This document shows positions 1 through 10,046 of a stretch of DNA of 29,696 nt, piece after piece. The translations under genes were made by a program, and so were the position numbers. A model generated the notes under the pieces. It saw only the letters and a program-made list of their open reading frames with translations, was not told the origin of the DNA and did not search any database. How positions within the stretch are numbered: the first letter of the stretch is position 1; every line of letters starts with the position of its first letter. The stretch is from Megamonas hypermegale (lineage in GTDB: Bacteria; Bacillota; Negativicutes; Selenomonadales; Selenomonadaceae): NCBI GenBank assembly GCA_002314325.1, contig DCFC01000005.1:6586-36281 (forward strand), in the 5' to 3' direction.

Positions 1-32
1 AATTAAGAAATTAATTCTCTTTAACTTATATT

Positions 33-46
33 GTGCCGAACGGCAC
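33..46. promoter_or_regulatory. Palindrome GTGCCG-AA-CGGCAC upstream of the galactanase gene
   Basis: Two perfect 6-base inverted arms are separated by two bases. They lie directly after a TATATT box (27-32) and 36 bases before the galactanase start codon. It could be a repressor operator at the transcription start, or a short terminator stem of a gene left of the window, since a T-rich stretch follows. The sequence does not decide between these. Confidence 0.3.
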
Positions 47-81
47 TTTCTATTTATTGATTGAAAGAAAGGATATTCATT

Positions 82-1956
82 ATGAAAAAACGTAATTTAA
101 AAAAGATGATTTTATCAGCTATTGCAGTAACAGCAATCAGCTGTTCTTTCCCTCTTTCTGCCCTTGCTGCCGTACAGGTCAATCCGATTGAAAACATCTC
201 CGCCGATTTCATCAAAGGCGCCGACGTTTCCATCATGCCGGAGCTTGAAAGAAACGGCACCGTATTTTACGATAACGGCGTAGCACAGGACGGACTTACC
301 ATACTCAAAAATCACGGCGTGAACTGGATACGTGTGCGTCTTTGGCATAATCCGTATTACGTCGGAGCGCAAGGCGTCGGTGCTGGCAATACGGACGAAG
401 CAAAAGCCCTAGAAATGGCCAAACGCGCCAAAGCACTCGGCATGAAAGTGCTTATCGACTTTCACTACAGTGATTTCTGGGTAGACCCCGGCCAACAGAA
501 AAAACCGGATGCCTGGAAAAACGACAGTGGCGATAAACTTGTACAAGACGTTTATGACTATACAGCGAAAGTGATTAAAGATTTCAATGCGCAAGGCACT
601 GCTCCGGACATGGTGCAAATCGGCAATGAAATAAATAACGGCATGCTCTGGCCTGACGCTCAACTAACGGCTGACAACCCAGACGGTTATAAAACACTTG
701 CCAAACTCTTAAATGCAGGGCTCAGCGCCGTACATGACAACGACCCCGACAAACAGATTAAAACCATGATTCATTTAGCCGGTGTTGACCCGTATGTATA
801 CCATACTTTCTTTGACAAATTAATTAAAGAAAATAAAGTAAATGATTTCGATATAATCGGCATGAGCTTCTATCCATTCTGGCACGGCACTATGGACGAT
901 CTCAAAAACACCATGAACGATGTAAGCTCCCGTTATGATAAAGACGTCATCGCCGTAGAAACGGCATACGGCTATACTTTAGACGATGCTGACAGCGAAA
1001 GAAATAACTTCGGCGCGACGGAGGAAAAAGTCGGCGGCTACAAAGCTACTGTTCAAGGGCAGGCAACGGCTATGCGCGATGTGATGGCGACCGTCTCTAG
1101 CGTAAATGACGGCCGCGGTCTTGGCATCTTCTACTGGGCACCGGACTGGGTGCCAAATCCGAAAGTCGGCTGGAAAAATCCGGACGGCGGCAACGGCTGG
1201 GATAATCAAACACTATTCGACACGAAAGGTAATGCGCTCGACTCCATGGATACATTCAATCTCGTATCCAACCCAAACAATCCGTATGTTGAACCGGCCG
1301 TCGTAGCCGTAAATCCTGTAACAGTCGACACTGCCGGTATTTATTCTGATATCAAACTGCCGAATACGGTTGGCGTTGTCTACTCCAACGATGCCGTAAA
1401 AAATACGCCTGTAACCTGGGATACTCCGTCGCCGCTGTATACGAAAGCCGGTCAATATACTGTAACGGGCACGATTGCCGGTATCAATGAAAAAGCCGTT
1501 GCCAATATCAATGTTCAAAACAAGATGAACCTTGTAATCAACAGCAATTTTGAAAACGAAAAACTCGACGGCTGGACGATTGATGGTGATAAAAATTCCG
1601 TAAACCTCACTTGGAACCAGGGGGATACCCGCGATAGGGTAGCCCTCCATTACTGGGCAAATACGGATTTTAAAGTTACCATTTCCCAAAAATTCACCGG
1701 CCTTACCGACGGCAAATACACACTTTCCTGCTGGACACAGGGTAAAGGCACAGCCGCCAGTTATAAACTGTTTGCCAGCACCGGCGGCAATATGACTGAA
1801 ATCGATATCAAAGACAACGGCTGGAGCAGATGGCATCAAACCGTTATCCACGATATCGAAGTGAAAAACGGTGAAGCCCAAATCGGATTTATCCTGAACG
1901 GTACTGCTGATACCTGGGGTTCCATCGACGATGTGGAATTTTACCGCCAGCAATAA
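82..1956 (+). CDS. Secreted GH53 endo-beta-1,4-galactanase with Ig-like and CBM61-like domains
   Basis: This 624-residue enzyme should cut beta-1,4-galactan side chains of pectin outside the cell, like GanB of Bacillus. A signal peptide (residues 1-29) has a KKRNLKK start, a hydrophobic core and an ALA cleavage site. The GH53 barrel spans about 41-400. The acid/base is Glu183 in QIGNEINNG and the nucleophile is Glu293 in AVETAYGY. Residues ~404-478 resemble a bacterial Ig-like domain (PVTWDTPS, YTVTGTIAG). Residues ~482-624 resemble CBM61, a galactan-binding module (NSNFENEKLDGW, DDVEF end). An in-frame TTG lies at 61, but ATG 82 is chosen because AAAGAAAGGA ends eight bases before it. A cysteine at 21 could suggest a lipoprotein, but the lipobox (AIS-C) is poor. 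The gene stands alone and ends in its own terminator. Confidence 0.95.
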   Translation: MKKRNLKKMILSAIAVTAISCSFPLSALAAVQVNPIENISADFIKGADVSIMPELERNGTVFYDNGVAQDGLTILKNHGVNWIRVRLWHNPYYVGAQGVGAGNTDEAKALEMAKRAKALGMKVLIDFHYSDFWVDPGQQKKPDAWKNDSGDKLVQDVYDYTAKVIKDFNAQGTAPDMVQIGNEINNGMLWPDAQLTADNPDGYKTLAKLLNAGLSAVHDNDPDKQIKTMIHLAGVDPYVYHTFFDKLIKENKVNDFDIIGMSFYPFWHGTMDDLKNTMNDVSSRYDKDVIAVETAYGYTLDDADSERNNFGATEEKVGGYKATVQGQATAMRDVMATVSSVNDGRGLGIFYWAPDWVPNPKVGWKNPDGGNGWDNQTLFDTKGNALDSMDTFNLVSNPNNPYVEPAVVAVNPVTVDTAGIYSDIKLPNTVGVVYSNDAVKNTPVTWDTPSPLYTKAGQYTVTGTIAGINEKAVANINVQNKMNLVINSNFENEKLDGWTIDGDKNSVNLTWNQGDTRDRVALHYWANTDFKVTISQKFTGLTDGKYTLSCWTQGKGTAASYKLFASTGGNMTEIDIKDNGWSRWHQTVIHDIEVKNGEAQIGFILNGTADTWGSIDDVEFYRQQ

Positions 1957-1997
1957 TCATAAAGCCTTCCTATAAAATCAAAATAAATCCTAAATTT

Positions 1998-2032
1998 GAC
2001 GATTTTGCTTTCCAGTAAAATCGTCTTTTTTT
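1998..2032 (+). terminator. Rho-independent terminator of the galactanase gene
   Basis: A 9-bp stem (GACGATTTT / AAAATCGTC) with a 10-base loop is followed by seven T residues, about 40 bases after the stop codon. Confidence 0.85.
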
Positions 2033-2215
2033 CAAAAACCTTATAATTGAAATATCTTTTATTATGAGTTATAATCAAAGCATACTAAAAAAATAACGGC
2101 AAGTAATTATATCATTTCTGACGTTCGCCAAAACGTGCTGACATTTCACTGTTCACTACTTAGGTGAATAAAATCGCTATCGTTTTTGCAAATAATTGAC
2201 TACGCGTTTAAGATA

Positions 2216-2332
2216 TTAATCTTTAAACACATAAGTGATAACTACAAGCACAGCTGCAAAAGCAATAACTACTGATACGTTGCTGACGACAACAATATCA
2301 AGTAGCATAACGATTAAATCATTCATGCTCAT
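2216..2332 (-). CDS. 38-residue single-span membrane peptide (possible holin-like or type I toxin)
   Basis: A 38-codon reading frame begins MSMNDLIVMLLD and ends TYVFKD. The middle (about residues 6-35) is almost wholly hydrophobic and should form one transmembrane helix. Support that it is real comes from the ribosome binding site: GGGAGGTGAT lies seven bases before the ATG, nearly a full match to the 16S anti-Shine-Dalgarno end. An extended -10 promoter sits about 70 bases upstream. Size, hydrophobicity and solitary position recall the small hydrophobic toxins of Gram-positive type I systems (TxpA or Hol-Tox type). I see no decisive family motif, and a small regulatory membrane peptide is equally possible. 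A hairpin (2206-2228) spans the stop codon. It lies between two + strand sugar-degradation genes and is transcribed against them. Confidence 0.7.
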   Translation of the reverse strand: MSMNDLIVMLLDIVVVSNVSVVIAFAAVLVVITYVFKD

Positions 2333-2402
2333 ACCATCACCTCCCACTGTATGAACAGCGAGAAGCCAATGAAATAAATATAATTAACTTGCCTTGTTTT
2401 TC

Positions 2403-2411
2403 ATTATATCA
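2403..2411 (-). promoter_or_regulatory. Extended -10 promoter for the 38-residue membrane peptide
   Basis: On the minus strand the sequence reads TGATATAATG, a perfect TGnTATAAT extended -10 box. No good -35 is visible, which is usual for this promoter class. It predicts a leader of roughly 60 bases before the start codon. Confidence 0.6.
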
Positions 2412-2512
2412 ATATCAACTGCTTCTATATAGATTTTTTTAATCCATACGGAAGCTTTTCTTTTTTAGTTCATTTTCCTATATTTTTTTCTTCATTCTGT
2501 AGTACAATCTTA

Positions 2513-2550
2513 TACACATTTTTAAAATTTCCCTGTATAATTTAATTATA
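2513..2550 (+). promoter_or_regulatory. lacZ promoter overlapped by a perfect AT-rich palindrome
   Basis: A TACACA -35 (2513-2518) and TATAAT -10 (2536-2541) are 17 bases apart. The -10 is the left half of a perfect inverted repeat, TATAATT-T-AATTATA (2536-2550), a plausible operator position. The gene has AGGAGG at 2569-2574, seven bases before ATG 2582. The palindrome is low in complexity and could be chance. Confidence 0.55.
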
Positions 2551-2581
2551 AGAAAAATTAATTTATTTAGGAGGTTTTTAA

Positions 2582-5587
<3,006 letters not shown>

Positions 5588-5596
5588 TTTACAGCC

Positions 5597-5632
5597 AAAA
5601 AAATTGCAAGCTAATTAGCTTGCAATTTTTTT
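5597..5632. terminator. Terminator after lacZ, fully palindromic
   Basis: A perfect palindrome centred on AATT has the arm TTGCAAGCTAA, flanked by an A-run on the left and a T-run on the right. It starts nine bases after the lacZ stop and should terminate in both directions. The next gene's TATAAT follows within ten bases. Confidence 0.9.
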
Positions 5633-5640
5633 ATTTCGTG

Positions 5641-5646
5641 TATAAT
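5641..5646 (+). promoter_or_regulatory. -10 box for the first SH3-like exported protein
   Basis: TATAAT lies 38 bases before ATG 5684. A TTGCAA that could serve as -35 (5620-5625, spacing 15) falls inside the right arm of the lacZ terminator, so the two signals share sequence. Confidence 0.45.
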
Positions 5647-5683
5647 AAAAATATACATATCTTTTTAACACGAGGTGAATAAT

Positions 5684-6352
5684 ATGATATACCGCATTTT
5701 TATTTTTCTATTCATATTTCTTTTATCCTGTCCCTTAGCAAAGGCTCAAAATTTACCGCCTGAAGTGCTGGAAATCAACAACAGCAAATCATTTCTCGTC
5801 TATTCCACCGAAGCGCTGCCCGTATATAAAGAACCGTCTCTGCAAAGTGAAATAATCTCATCCGTTCCGCCGAAAACGAGATTATATACCATAAAAAATA
5901 AATATTTTGCCTACCCTCGCCTGGGAAAAACTTTAATAGTCAACGATTTTGATAACTGCTGGCTCGGCGAACCGTTTGGTATTATGCCGCATAAAGGCGA
6001 CATCATATATATCATTGAATTTTCTCAACCATCATCTGATGTTTTCAGCAAATGCCTGGCATGGTATAAGGGAAATTTAATCGGCTTTTCGAATAATTAC
6101 ATCTATACGCCCAACTTCAAGCCCATTATAAGCATAGATGCTTTCAAAGTCGGCCTGCCGACAAACGGCGGCAAAGAATATTATGATGCCCTGCGCCGAC
6201 AGGCTTATGCCGTATATGAAGGAGATATCAATGCGTCAAACACTCGCCGCCGCATTAATGCCGACGCATGGGGACTTATAAAACTCGACGACGGCACGAC
6301 AGGCTGGATTCTTTTCAACACTCCTGCTAAAGACAATGACCTCAATCAATAA
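5684..6352 (+). CDS. Exported SH3-like protein of unknown function (paralogue 1)
   Basis: The protein has 222 residues. I recognise no named family. The N-terminus is a signal sequence ending LLSC (Cys16), so it may be a lipoprotein; cleavage after AKA is the alternative. The body contains VYKEPSLQSEIISSVPPKT, typical of the first strands of bacterial SH3 domains, a central segment around GDIIYIIEF...CLAWYKGN, and a closing WGLIKLDDGTTGWILFN, typical of the last SH3 strands. The two following genes encode proteins with the same three blocks, so these are diverged paralogues. ATG 5684 is used because GAGGTG lies just before it; an in-frame GTG at 5675 overlaps that site. Its stop overlaps the end of the convergent neighbour by seven bases. 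Confidence 0.8.
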   Translation: MIYRIFIFLFIFLLSCPLAKAQNLPPEVLEINNSKSFLVYSTEALPVYKEPSLQSEIISSVPPKTRLYTIKNKYFAYPRLGKTLIVNDFDNCWLGEPFGIMPHKGDIIYIIEFSQPSSDVFSKCLAWYKGNLIGFSNNYIYTPNFKPIISIDAFKVGLPTNGGKEYYDALRRQAYAVYEGDINASNTRRRINADAWGLIKLDDGTTGWILFNTPAKDNDLNQ

Positions 6353-7131
6353 AAATACTGCATTAAATTGACGTGCTGCATATTGTCATTTTTATAATAC
6401 CAGTCATCAAACAATTTTTCCTTCTGTTCCAAACCGGCATTTGCCCGCCAGATTTGCACCCAGCCTTCCGTTTTATCAGGCAGTTCCAGTTTTACCCAGA
6501 CATCAGCATTGCGGCATACGAGCGGATTATCGCTATTTTTACCGAAATCAAAAAAGATTTTTTTATCGTACACCCTGCCGAAATATTCTATCGTCTGTGG
6601 TACGAAAATTTCATCCTCACCACTGCCAGTATCGTTTTTAACAGACTGATTGTTCTTCGTTTCCGGAATAAAAACTTCCCGCCAGTACAAATATACAAAA
6701 TCACCGTTATCCAGCGCAAGACAACTTTGATAATATTTCCCGGCTATCATATATACGATGGAAATTTCATCACCGATCTGCGGCGTTTGCCCTGGTATTC
6801 CGTATGTCATAGTAGGAGGAGCAACAACTTTCGCTCTGCCTAAATCAGGATGAACAATCACTTTCGCGTCTTTTATCATCAAGTCCTCATTTGGCAAAAT
6901 CTCACCCGCAATTTTACTATCATCTTGCGGCTCGGTATAAAGCAATATATTATGTTTTGCCATAAGTGAAAAATCATCACCGGGCACACAGTCCGCACGA
7001 AATCCCGCATAATTCAAATTATCCGTTACCACTGTTTTAGCCGCTTCACCCGTGCTCATTATAAATAAAACCACTGCAAATATCTGCATTATAGCAAATA
7101 TCTGCATTATAGCAAATAATCTCTGTACCAT
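6346..7131 (-). CDS. Exported SH3-like protein of unknown function (paralogue 2)
   Basis: The protein has 261 residues and a signal peptide whose core contains two copies of the six-residue unit FAIMQI, from an 18-base tandem repeat. Likely cleavage is near GEAA (about residue 31). Shared blocks with its neighbours are TDNLNYAG (35-42), LLYTEPQDDSKI...LPNEDL, GDEISIVYMIAG...CLALDNGD and WVKLELPDKTEGWVQIW, consistent with an SH3-like fold interrupted by an insert. GTG 7140 and ATG 7137 are also in frame, but AGGAG lies eight bases before ATG 7131 and only about two before ATG 7137. The gene is convergent with paralogue 1 (7-base tail overlap) and divergent from paralogue 3. Function unknown. 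Confidence 0.8.
   Translation of the reverse strand: MVQRLFAIMQIFAIMQIFAVVLFIMSTGEAAKTVVTDNLNYAGFRADCVPGDDFSLMAKHNILLYTEPQDDSKIAGEILPNEDLMIKDAKVIVHPDLGRAKVVAPPTMTYGIPGQTPQIGDEISIVYMIAGKYYQSCLALDNGDFVYLYWREVFIPETKNNQSVKNDTGSGEDEIFVPQTIEYFGRVYDKKIFFDFGKNSDNPLVCRNADVWVKLELPDKTEGWVQIWRANAGLEQKEKLFDDWYYKNDNMQHVNLMQYFY
7076..7120 (-). repeat. 18-base tandem repeat, 2.5 copies, inside a signal peptide
   Basis: Two perfect 18-base copies (7076-7093 and 7094-7111) and the first half of a third (7112-7120) encode the hydrophobic core of paralogue 2's signal peptide. The unit is a multiple of three, so slippage would change the helix length without breaking the frame. Confidence 0.9.
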
Positions 7132-7172
7132 AACCATCACTCCTTTTTCTATACCTTATCTTAAATATATCC

Positions 7173-7202
7173 ATTATACAACTTTACTATTAAGGATGTG
7201 AA
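7173..7202 (-). promoter_or_regulatory. Promoter of paralogue 2, in the divergent 75-base gap
   Basis: On the minus strand, TTCACA (7202-7197) and TATAAT (7178-7173) are separated by 18 bases, close to consensus. The -35 overlaps the leader just before the start of the divergent + gene at 7207, so expression of the pair may be linked. I see no equally good + strand promoter in the gap. Confidence 0.6.
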
Positions 7203-7206
7203 TATC

Positions 7207-8196
7207 ATGTTTAAATATGTATATAATCTGCTTACTGTTATTTGCCTACTGCTATTTTCTTCCGCCACTGCCTTATCCGCCGCTCCGTACTACATTACAA
7301 CCGATAATTTAAAATACGCCGGTATCGACCTTGACTGGCGGCAAATTCCAACTTTTACCACGATGGATACTGTCTATCTTTACTCCCAGCCGGATAAAAA
7401 CAGTCAGATTTATTACCATGTTCCGCCGAATGAACAGCTCCAGCTCGAAGATACACGAGCCTATCTTTATCTCTATGACAGCAACATAAAAATGCCTGAA
7501 AATCCGCCGTCTTCCTATTTAATATCAACCAACATGCCGAAAAAAGGCGACAGTGTCAATTTAATTTACAACAATCCGCAGGATGATATCAGCATTGTTT
7601 ATTACAACGGCTATTTCATGACATTTCCCGCTTTACAAAATAAATTTCAACGCAATGCTGAAATCTGGCTTTATCTGCAAAATGATAAATTTAGCGGCTG
7701 GGCTCAATTAAATGAAAACAATCTCCGTCCTTTGCTAACTGCAAATTTCAATGACACAATTAATCCGCATACCCGTTTTTATGAAAAATATTTTTCCGAT
7801 AGTGATGTATGGTACTGGATTTATTCCGACAGCTACAACACCTTTGAACTTAACAAGGAACATATTTCCTACAATTCACAAAATGACACAGCCGAAATTT
7901 ATATTCAAAATACTCCTTACTCAAGCCGCCAAATCATCTATAGCCATTATATTATTTCCTTTAAAAATAATACGATGACAAAAACGGATTATGTAATTTC
8001 CACGCAAATTTCTTATAGAGATATTTTCTCCAATCACCCCGAAAAAAAAGATTTAGATAAATACTTTGATAAAACAAGCACTACTACATTTACGCCTGAA
8101 CCTAATTCGATTGACGCTAAAATCATGGAAACAACAGCTGAGATTGTCGACCGCAACGGCAAATTAAAAGCTTTATCTTTACGTCAAAACAACTGA
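7207..8196 (+). CDS. Exported SH3-like protein of unknown function (paralogue 3)
   Basis: The protein has 329 residues and a clear signal peptide (residues 1-25, LSAA end). After it, TDNLKYAG, VYLYSQPDKNSQIYYHVPPNEQL, KKGDSVNLIYNN...VYYNGYF and WLYLQNDKFSGWAQL match the blocks of the two preceding genes. A further ~150 residues (from about 175) are unique to this copy and rich in Tyr, Ser, Asn and Thr, with alternating polar and hydrophobic residues like beta strands. ATG 7207 follows AAGGA by ten bases; GTG 7198 is a weaker alternative. No catalytic motif is visible. A cell-envelope or binding role is only a guess from the signal peptide and SH3-like blocks. Confidence 0.8.
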   Translation: MFKYVYNLLTVICLLLFSSATALSAAPYYITTDNLKYAGIDLDWRQIPTFTTMDTVYLYSQPDKNSQIYYHVPPNEQLQLEDTRAYLYLYDSNIKMPENPPSSYLISTNMPKKGDSVNLIYNNPQDDISIVYYNGYFMTFPALQNKFQRNAEIWLYLQNDKFSGWAQLNENNLRPLLTANFNDTINPHTRFYEKYFSDSDVWYWIYSDSYNTFELNKEHISYNSQNDTAEIYIQNTPYSSRQIIYSHYIISFKNNTMTKTDYVISTQISYRDIFSNHPEKKDLDKYFDKTSTTTFTPEPNSIDAKIMETTAEIVDRNGKLKALSLRQNN

Positions 8197-8210
8197 ATAT
8201 TTTCCGATAA

Positions 8211-8244
8211 AAAAACGGTTAAGATTTATTTCTTAACCGTTTTT
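8211..8244. terminator. Bidirectional terminator between convergent genes
   Basis: A perfect 14-bp stem (AAAAACGGTTAAGA / TCTTAACCGTTTTT) has a six-base loop. It gives a T-run on both strands, so it serves paralogue 3 and the opposing transporter gene. The transporter's stop codon lies in the loop. Confidence 0.9.
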
Positions 8245-9146
8245 CCTTTTATATTGAATTTTATCATCAACTGCGTGGCATGCGTCGTTATGTACACGCC
8301 GGAAATTATGATTACGGCGCTGATTGCTTTCTGCCACGTTATCTCTTCACCCAAAGTAAAATACGCGGAAACAATGCCGACAACCGGCATCAGATTTAGA
8401 AAAATCGCCGCATAACTCGCTCCGACGAATTTCGTTCCCGTATTCCAGAACATCATAGCCGCAACGCCGCCGCCCCAAATCATATACAAAAAAGCACAGG
8501 CGGCAAGCGGTGATAATGCTACGATATTAAAACCTACGCTGTATTCTGCATAAATCGCAGTAAACACGGCGCCGAATACGCCCGACCATGCCGTAACAGC
8601 AAGCACTGACATCCTTTTCAACACCGGTATGCTGATTAAAATATAAACGACCCAGGCAACTTCGCCGATAAAAAAGTATATATCGCCTTTGTTAAACGAC
8701 ATCGCGGCAAATGTCTCCAGCGTGCCGCCGCTCAAAAGATACAGTGTTCCGCCGAAAGAGATGATAATCCCGCATATCTGCAAGAAATTCAGCCGTTCTT
8801 TCAGCACGATGCGCGCCAATACCGCTGTTATTACAGGAGCTGTCGTACTTATGAGCGTCATATTGCCGACGGAAGAATACATAAGCCCCGTAAACTGAAC
8901 ACCGTTGCTCACGGTAACGCCGAAAAATCCCATTGCCATTAATCCGAGAAGACATGATTTCGGCGGCAGAAAATCTTTTTCACCCGTAGCCTTCATTAAA
9001 ATAAATAATGTCAAGCATAAAAATAAATAGCGAAGCGGAATGGCGGTCAATATGTGCATTTCCGCCGTAACAAATTTTATGGTAACGGGCTGAAAACCCC
9101 ACAGTACACAGGAAGCCGCCAACAATACATAATATTTGTTATTCAT
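8226..9146 (-). CDS. EamA (DMT superfamily) transporter, candidate aromatic amino acid exporter
   Basis: The 306-residue inner-membrane protein has about ten hydrophobic segments arranged as two EamA repeats (~5-140 and ~150-290). Typical motifs are LLAASCVLWGFQPVTIKF at the start, APVITAVLARIVLKERL closing the first repeat and NLMPVVGIVSAYFTLGEEITW in the second. The substrate cannot be read from sequence. Its place as third gene after aroF and tyrA, under a tyrosine T-box, suggests an aromatic amino acid or related metabolite; the DMT member YddG exports these in E. coli. ATG 9146 is preceded by AGGCGGTG, which lies in the end of tyrA and the 9-base gap, so translation is likely coupled. 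GTG 9152 is an alternative start. Confidence 0.9.
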   Translation of the reverse strand: MNNKYYVLLAASCVLWGFQPVTIKFVTAEMHILTAIPLRYLFLCLTLFILMKATGEKDFLPPKSCLLGLMAMGFFGVTVSNGVQFTGLMYSSVGNMTLISTTAPVITAVLARIVLKERLNFLQICGIIISFGGTLYLLSGGTLETFAAMSFNKGDIYFFIGEVAWVVYILISIPVLKRMSVLAVTAWSGVFGAVFTAIYAEYSVGFNIVALSPLAACAFLYMIWGGGVAAMMFWNTGTKFVGASYAAIFLNLMPVVGIVSAYFTLGEEITWQKAISAVIIISGVYITTHATQLMIKFNIKGKTVKK

Positions 9147-9155
9147 AATCACCGC

Positions 9156-10046
9156 CTAAATCAAATCGTATTTATCCTTCGTTTCTTCCAAAATCATATC
9201 GCGGCGCGTTTTCGACTCAACGAAATAATCGTGAATTGTCTGGCGGTCTTTTCTGGCAATAGCCGTTATTATATTGCTGAAAATCGCCTGAAGCTGCGAC
9301 AGATGTTCGATTATCGGTTCAGCGTTGGAAATGCAGACATCCGCCCACATATCAGCATTGGACGAAGCTATGCGCGTCGTATCCTTGAAACCGCCGCCAG
9401 CGAGCGTTATGCACGCTTGTAAATCGTCCGGATTTTTATCGAGCAGATTTACAAGCCCTGCCGCCGCTATATGCGGTATATGGCTGATAATCGAAGCGCA
9501 ACGGTCATGCTCTTCCAGTGTCAGCGTCGTTATATTCGCTTCCGTGAGTTTTATCAAATCCGTTACTTTCTGCAAAACAGCCTGCGGTGCTTTCGTATCC
9601 TTAACGATTACGTAACATTTGTTTTTAAATAAATCCTTATGCGCCGCCGTAACGCCGCTTTTTTCCCTGCCCGTCATCGGATGGCCTGCCACATAATAAA
9701 TATCCTCCGGCAGCATCGCCATTATCTGGCGGGCGATATACGATTTCGTACTGCCCGCGTCGGTCAGTATCGCGCCTTTTTTCAAATGCGGCAGGATTTT
9801 TTTTACAAGCGGCACAATTTGCAGTACCGGCGTACTCAGATAAATAATATCAGCGCCTTTAACACATTCCACAGGGTCCAGATAACCTTTATCAATAGCC
9901 CCCAGTTTTTCCGCATTGTCGATTGATTTCTGCGTTCTCGTATTGCCGGTAATGAAGATATCATTACCCATTTTATCTTTTAAAGCCATGCCGAAGGCGC
10001 CGCCGATAAGACCGACGCCTAAAATGGCTAAATGCAATCTGCTCAT
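9156..10046 (-). CDS. tyrA: Prephenate dehydrogenase
   Basis: The 296-residue enzyme oxidatively decarboxylates prephenate to 4-hydroxyphenylpyruvate, the committed step to tyrosine. The dinucleotide-binding loop GVGLIGGAFG is at residues 10-19, ILTDAGSTK at about 92-100, and the substrate region GHPMTGREKSG at 120-130. SHIPHIAAA follows in the helical C-terminal domain. There is no C-terminal ACT domain, so feedback control may instead come from the T-box. ATG 10046 overlaps the aroF stop as ATGA, a sign of translational coupling. Confidence 0.95.
   Translation of the reverse strand: MSRLHLAILGVGLIGGAFGMALKDKMGNDIFITGNTRTQKSIDNAEKLGAIDKGYLDPVECVKGADIIYLSTPVLQIVPLVKKILPHLKKGAILTDAGSTKSYIARQIMAMLPEDIYYVAGHPMTGREKSGVTAAHKDLFKNKCYVIVKDTKAPQAVLQKVTDLIKLTEANITTLTLEEHDRCASIISHIPHIAAAGLVNLLDKNPDDLQACITLAGGGFKDTTRIASSNADMWADVCISNAEPIIEHLSQLQAIFSNIITAIARKDRQTIHDYFVESKTRRDMILEETKDKYDLI

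Noticed and set aside
1213..1953. 246-codon minus-strand frame across the end of the galactanase gene
   Set aside because: Antisense shadow of a well-supported gene; no ribosome binding site or recognisable domain.
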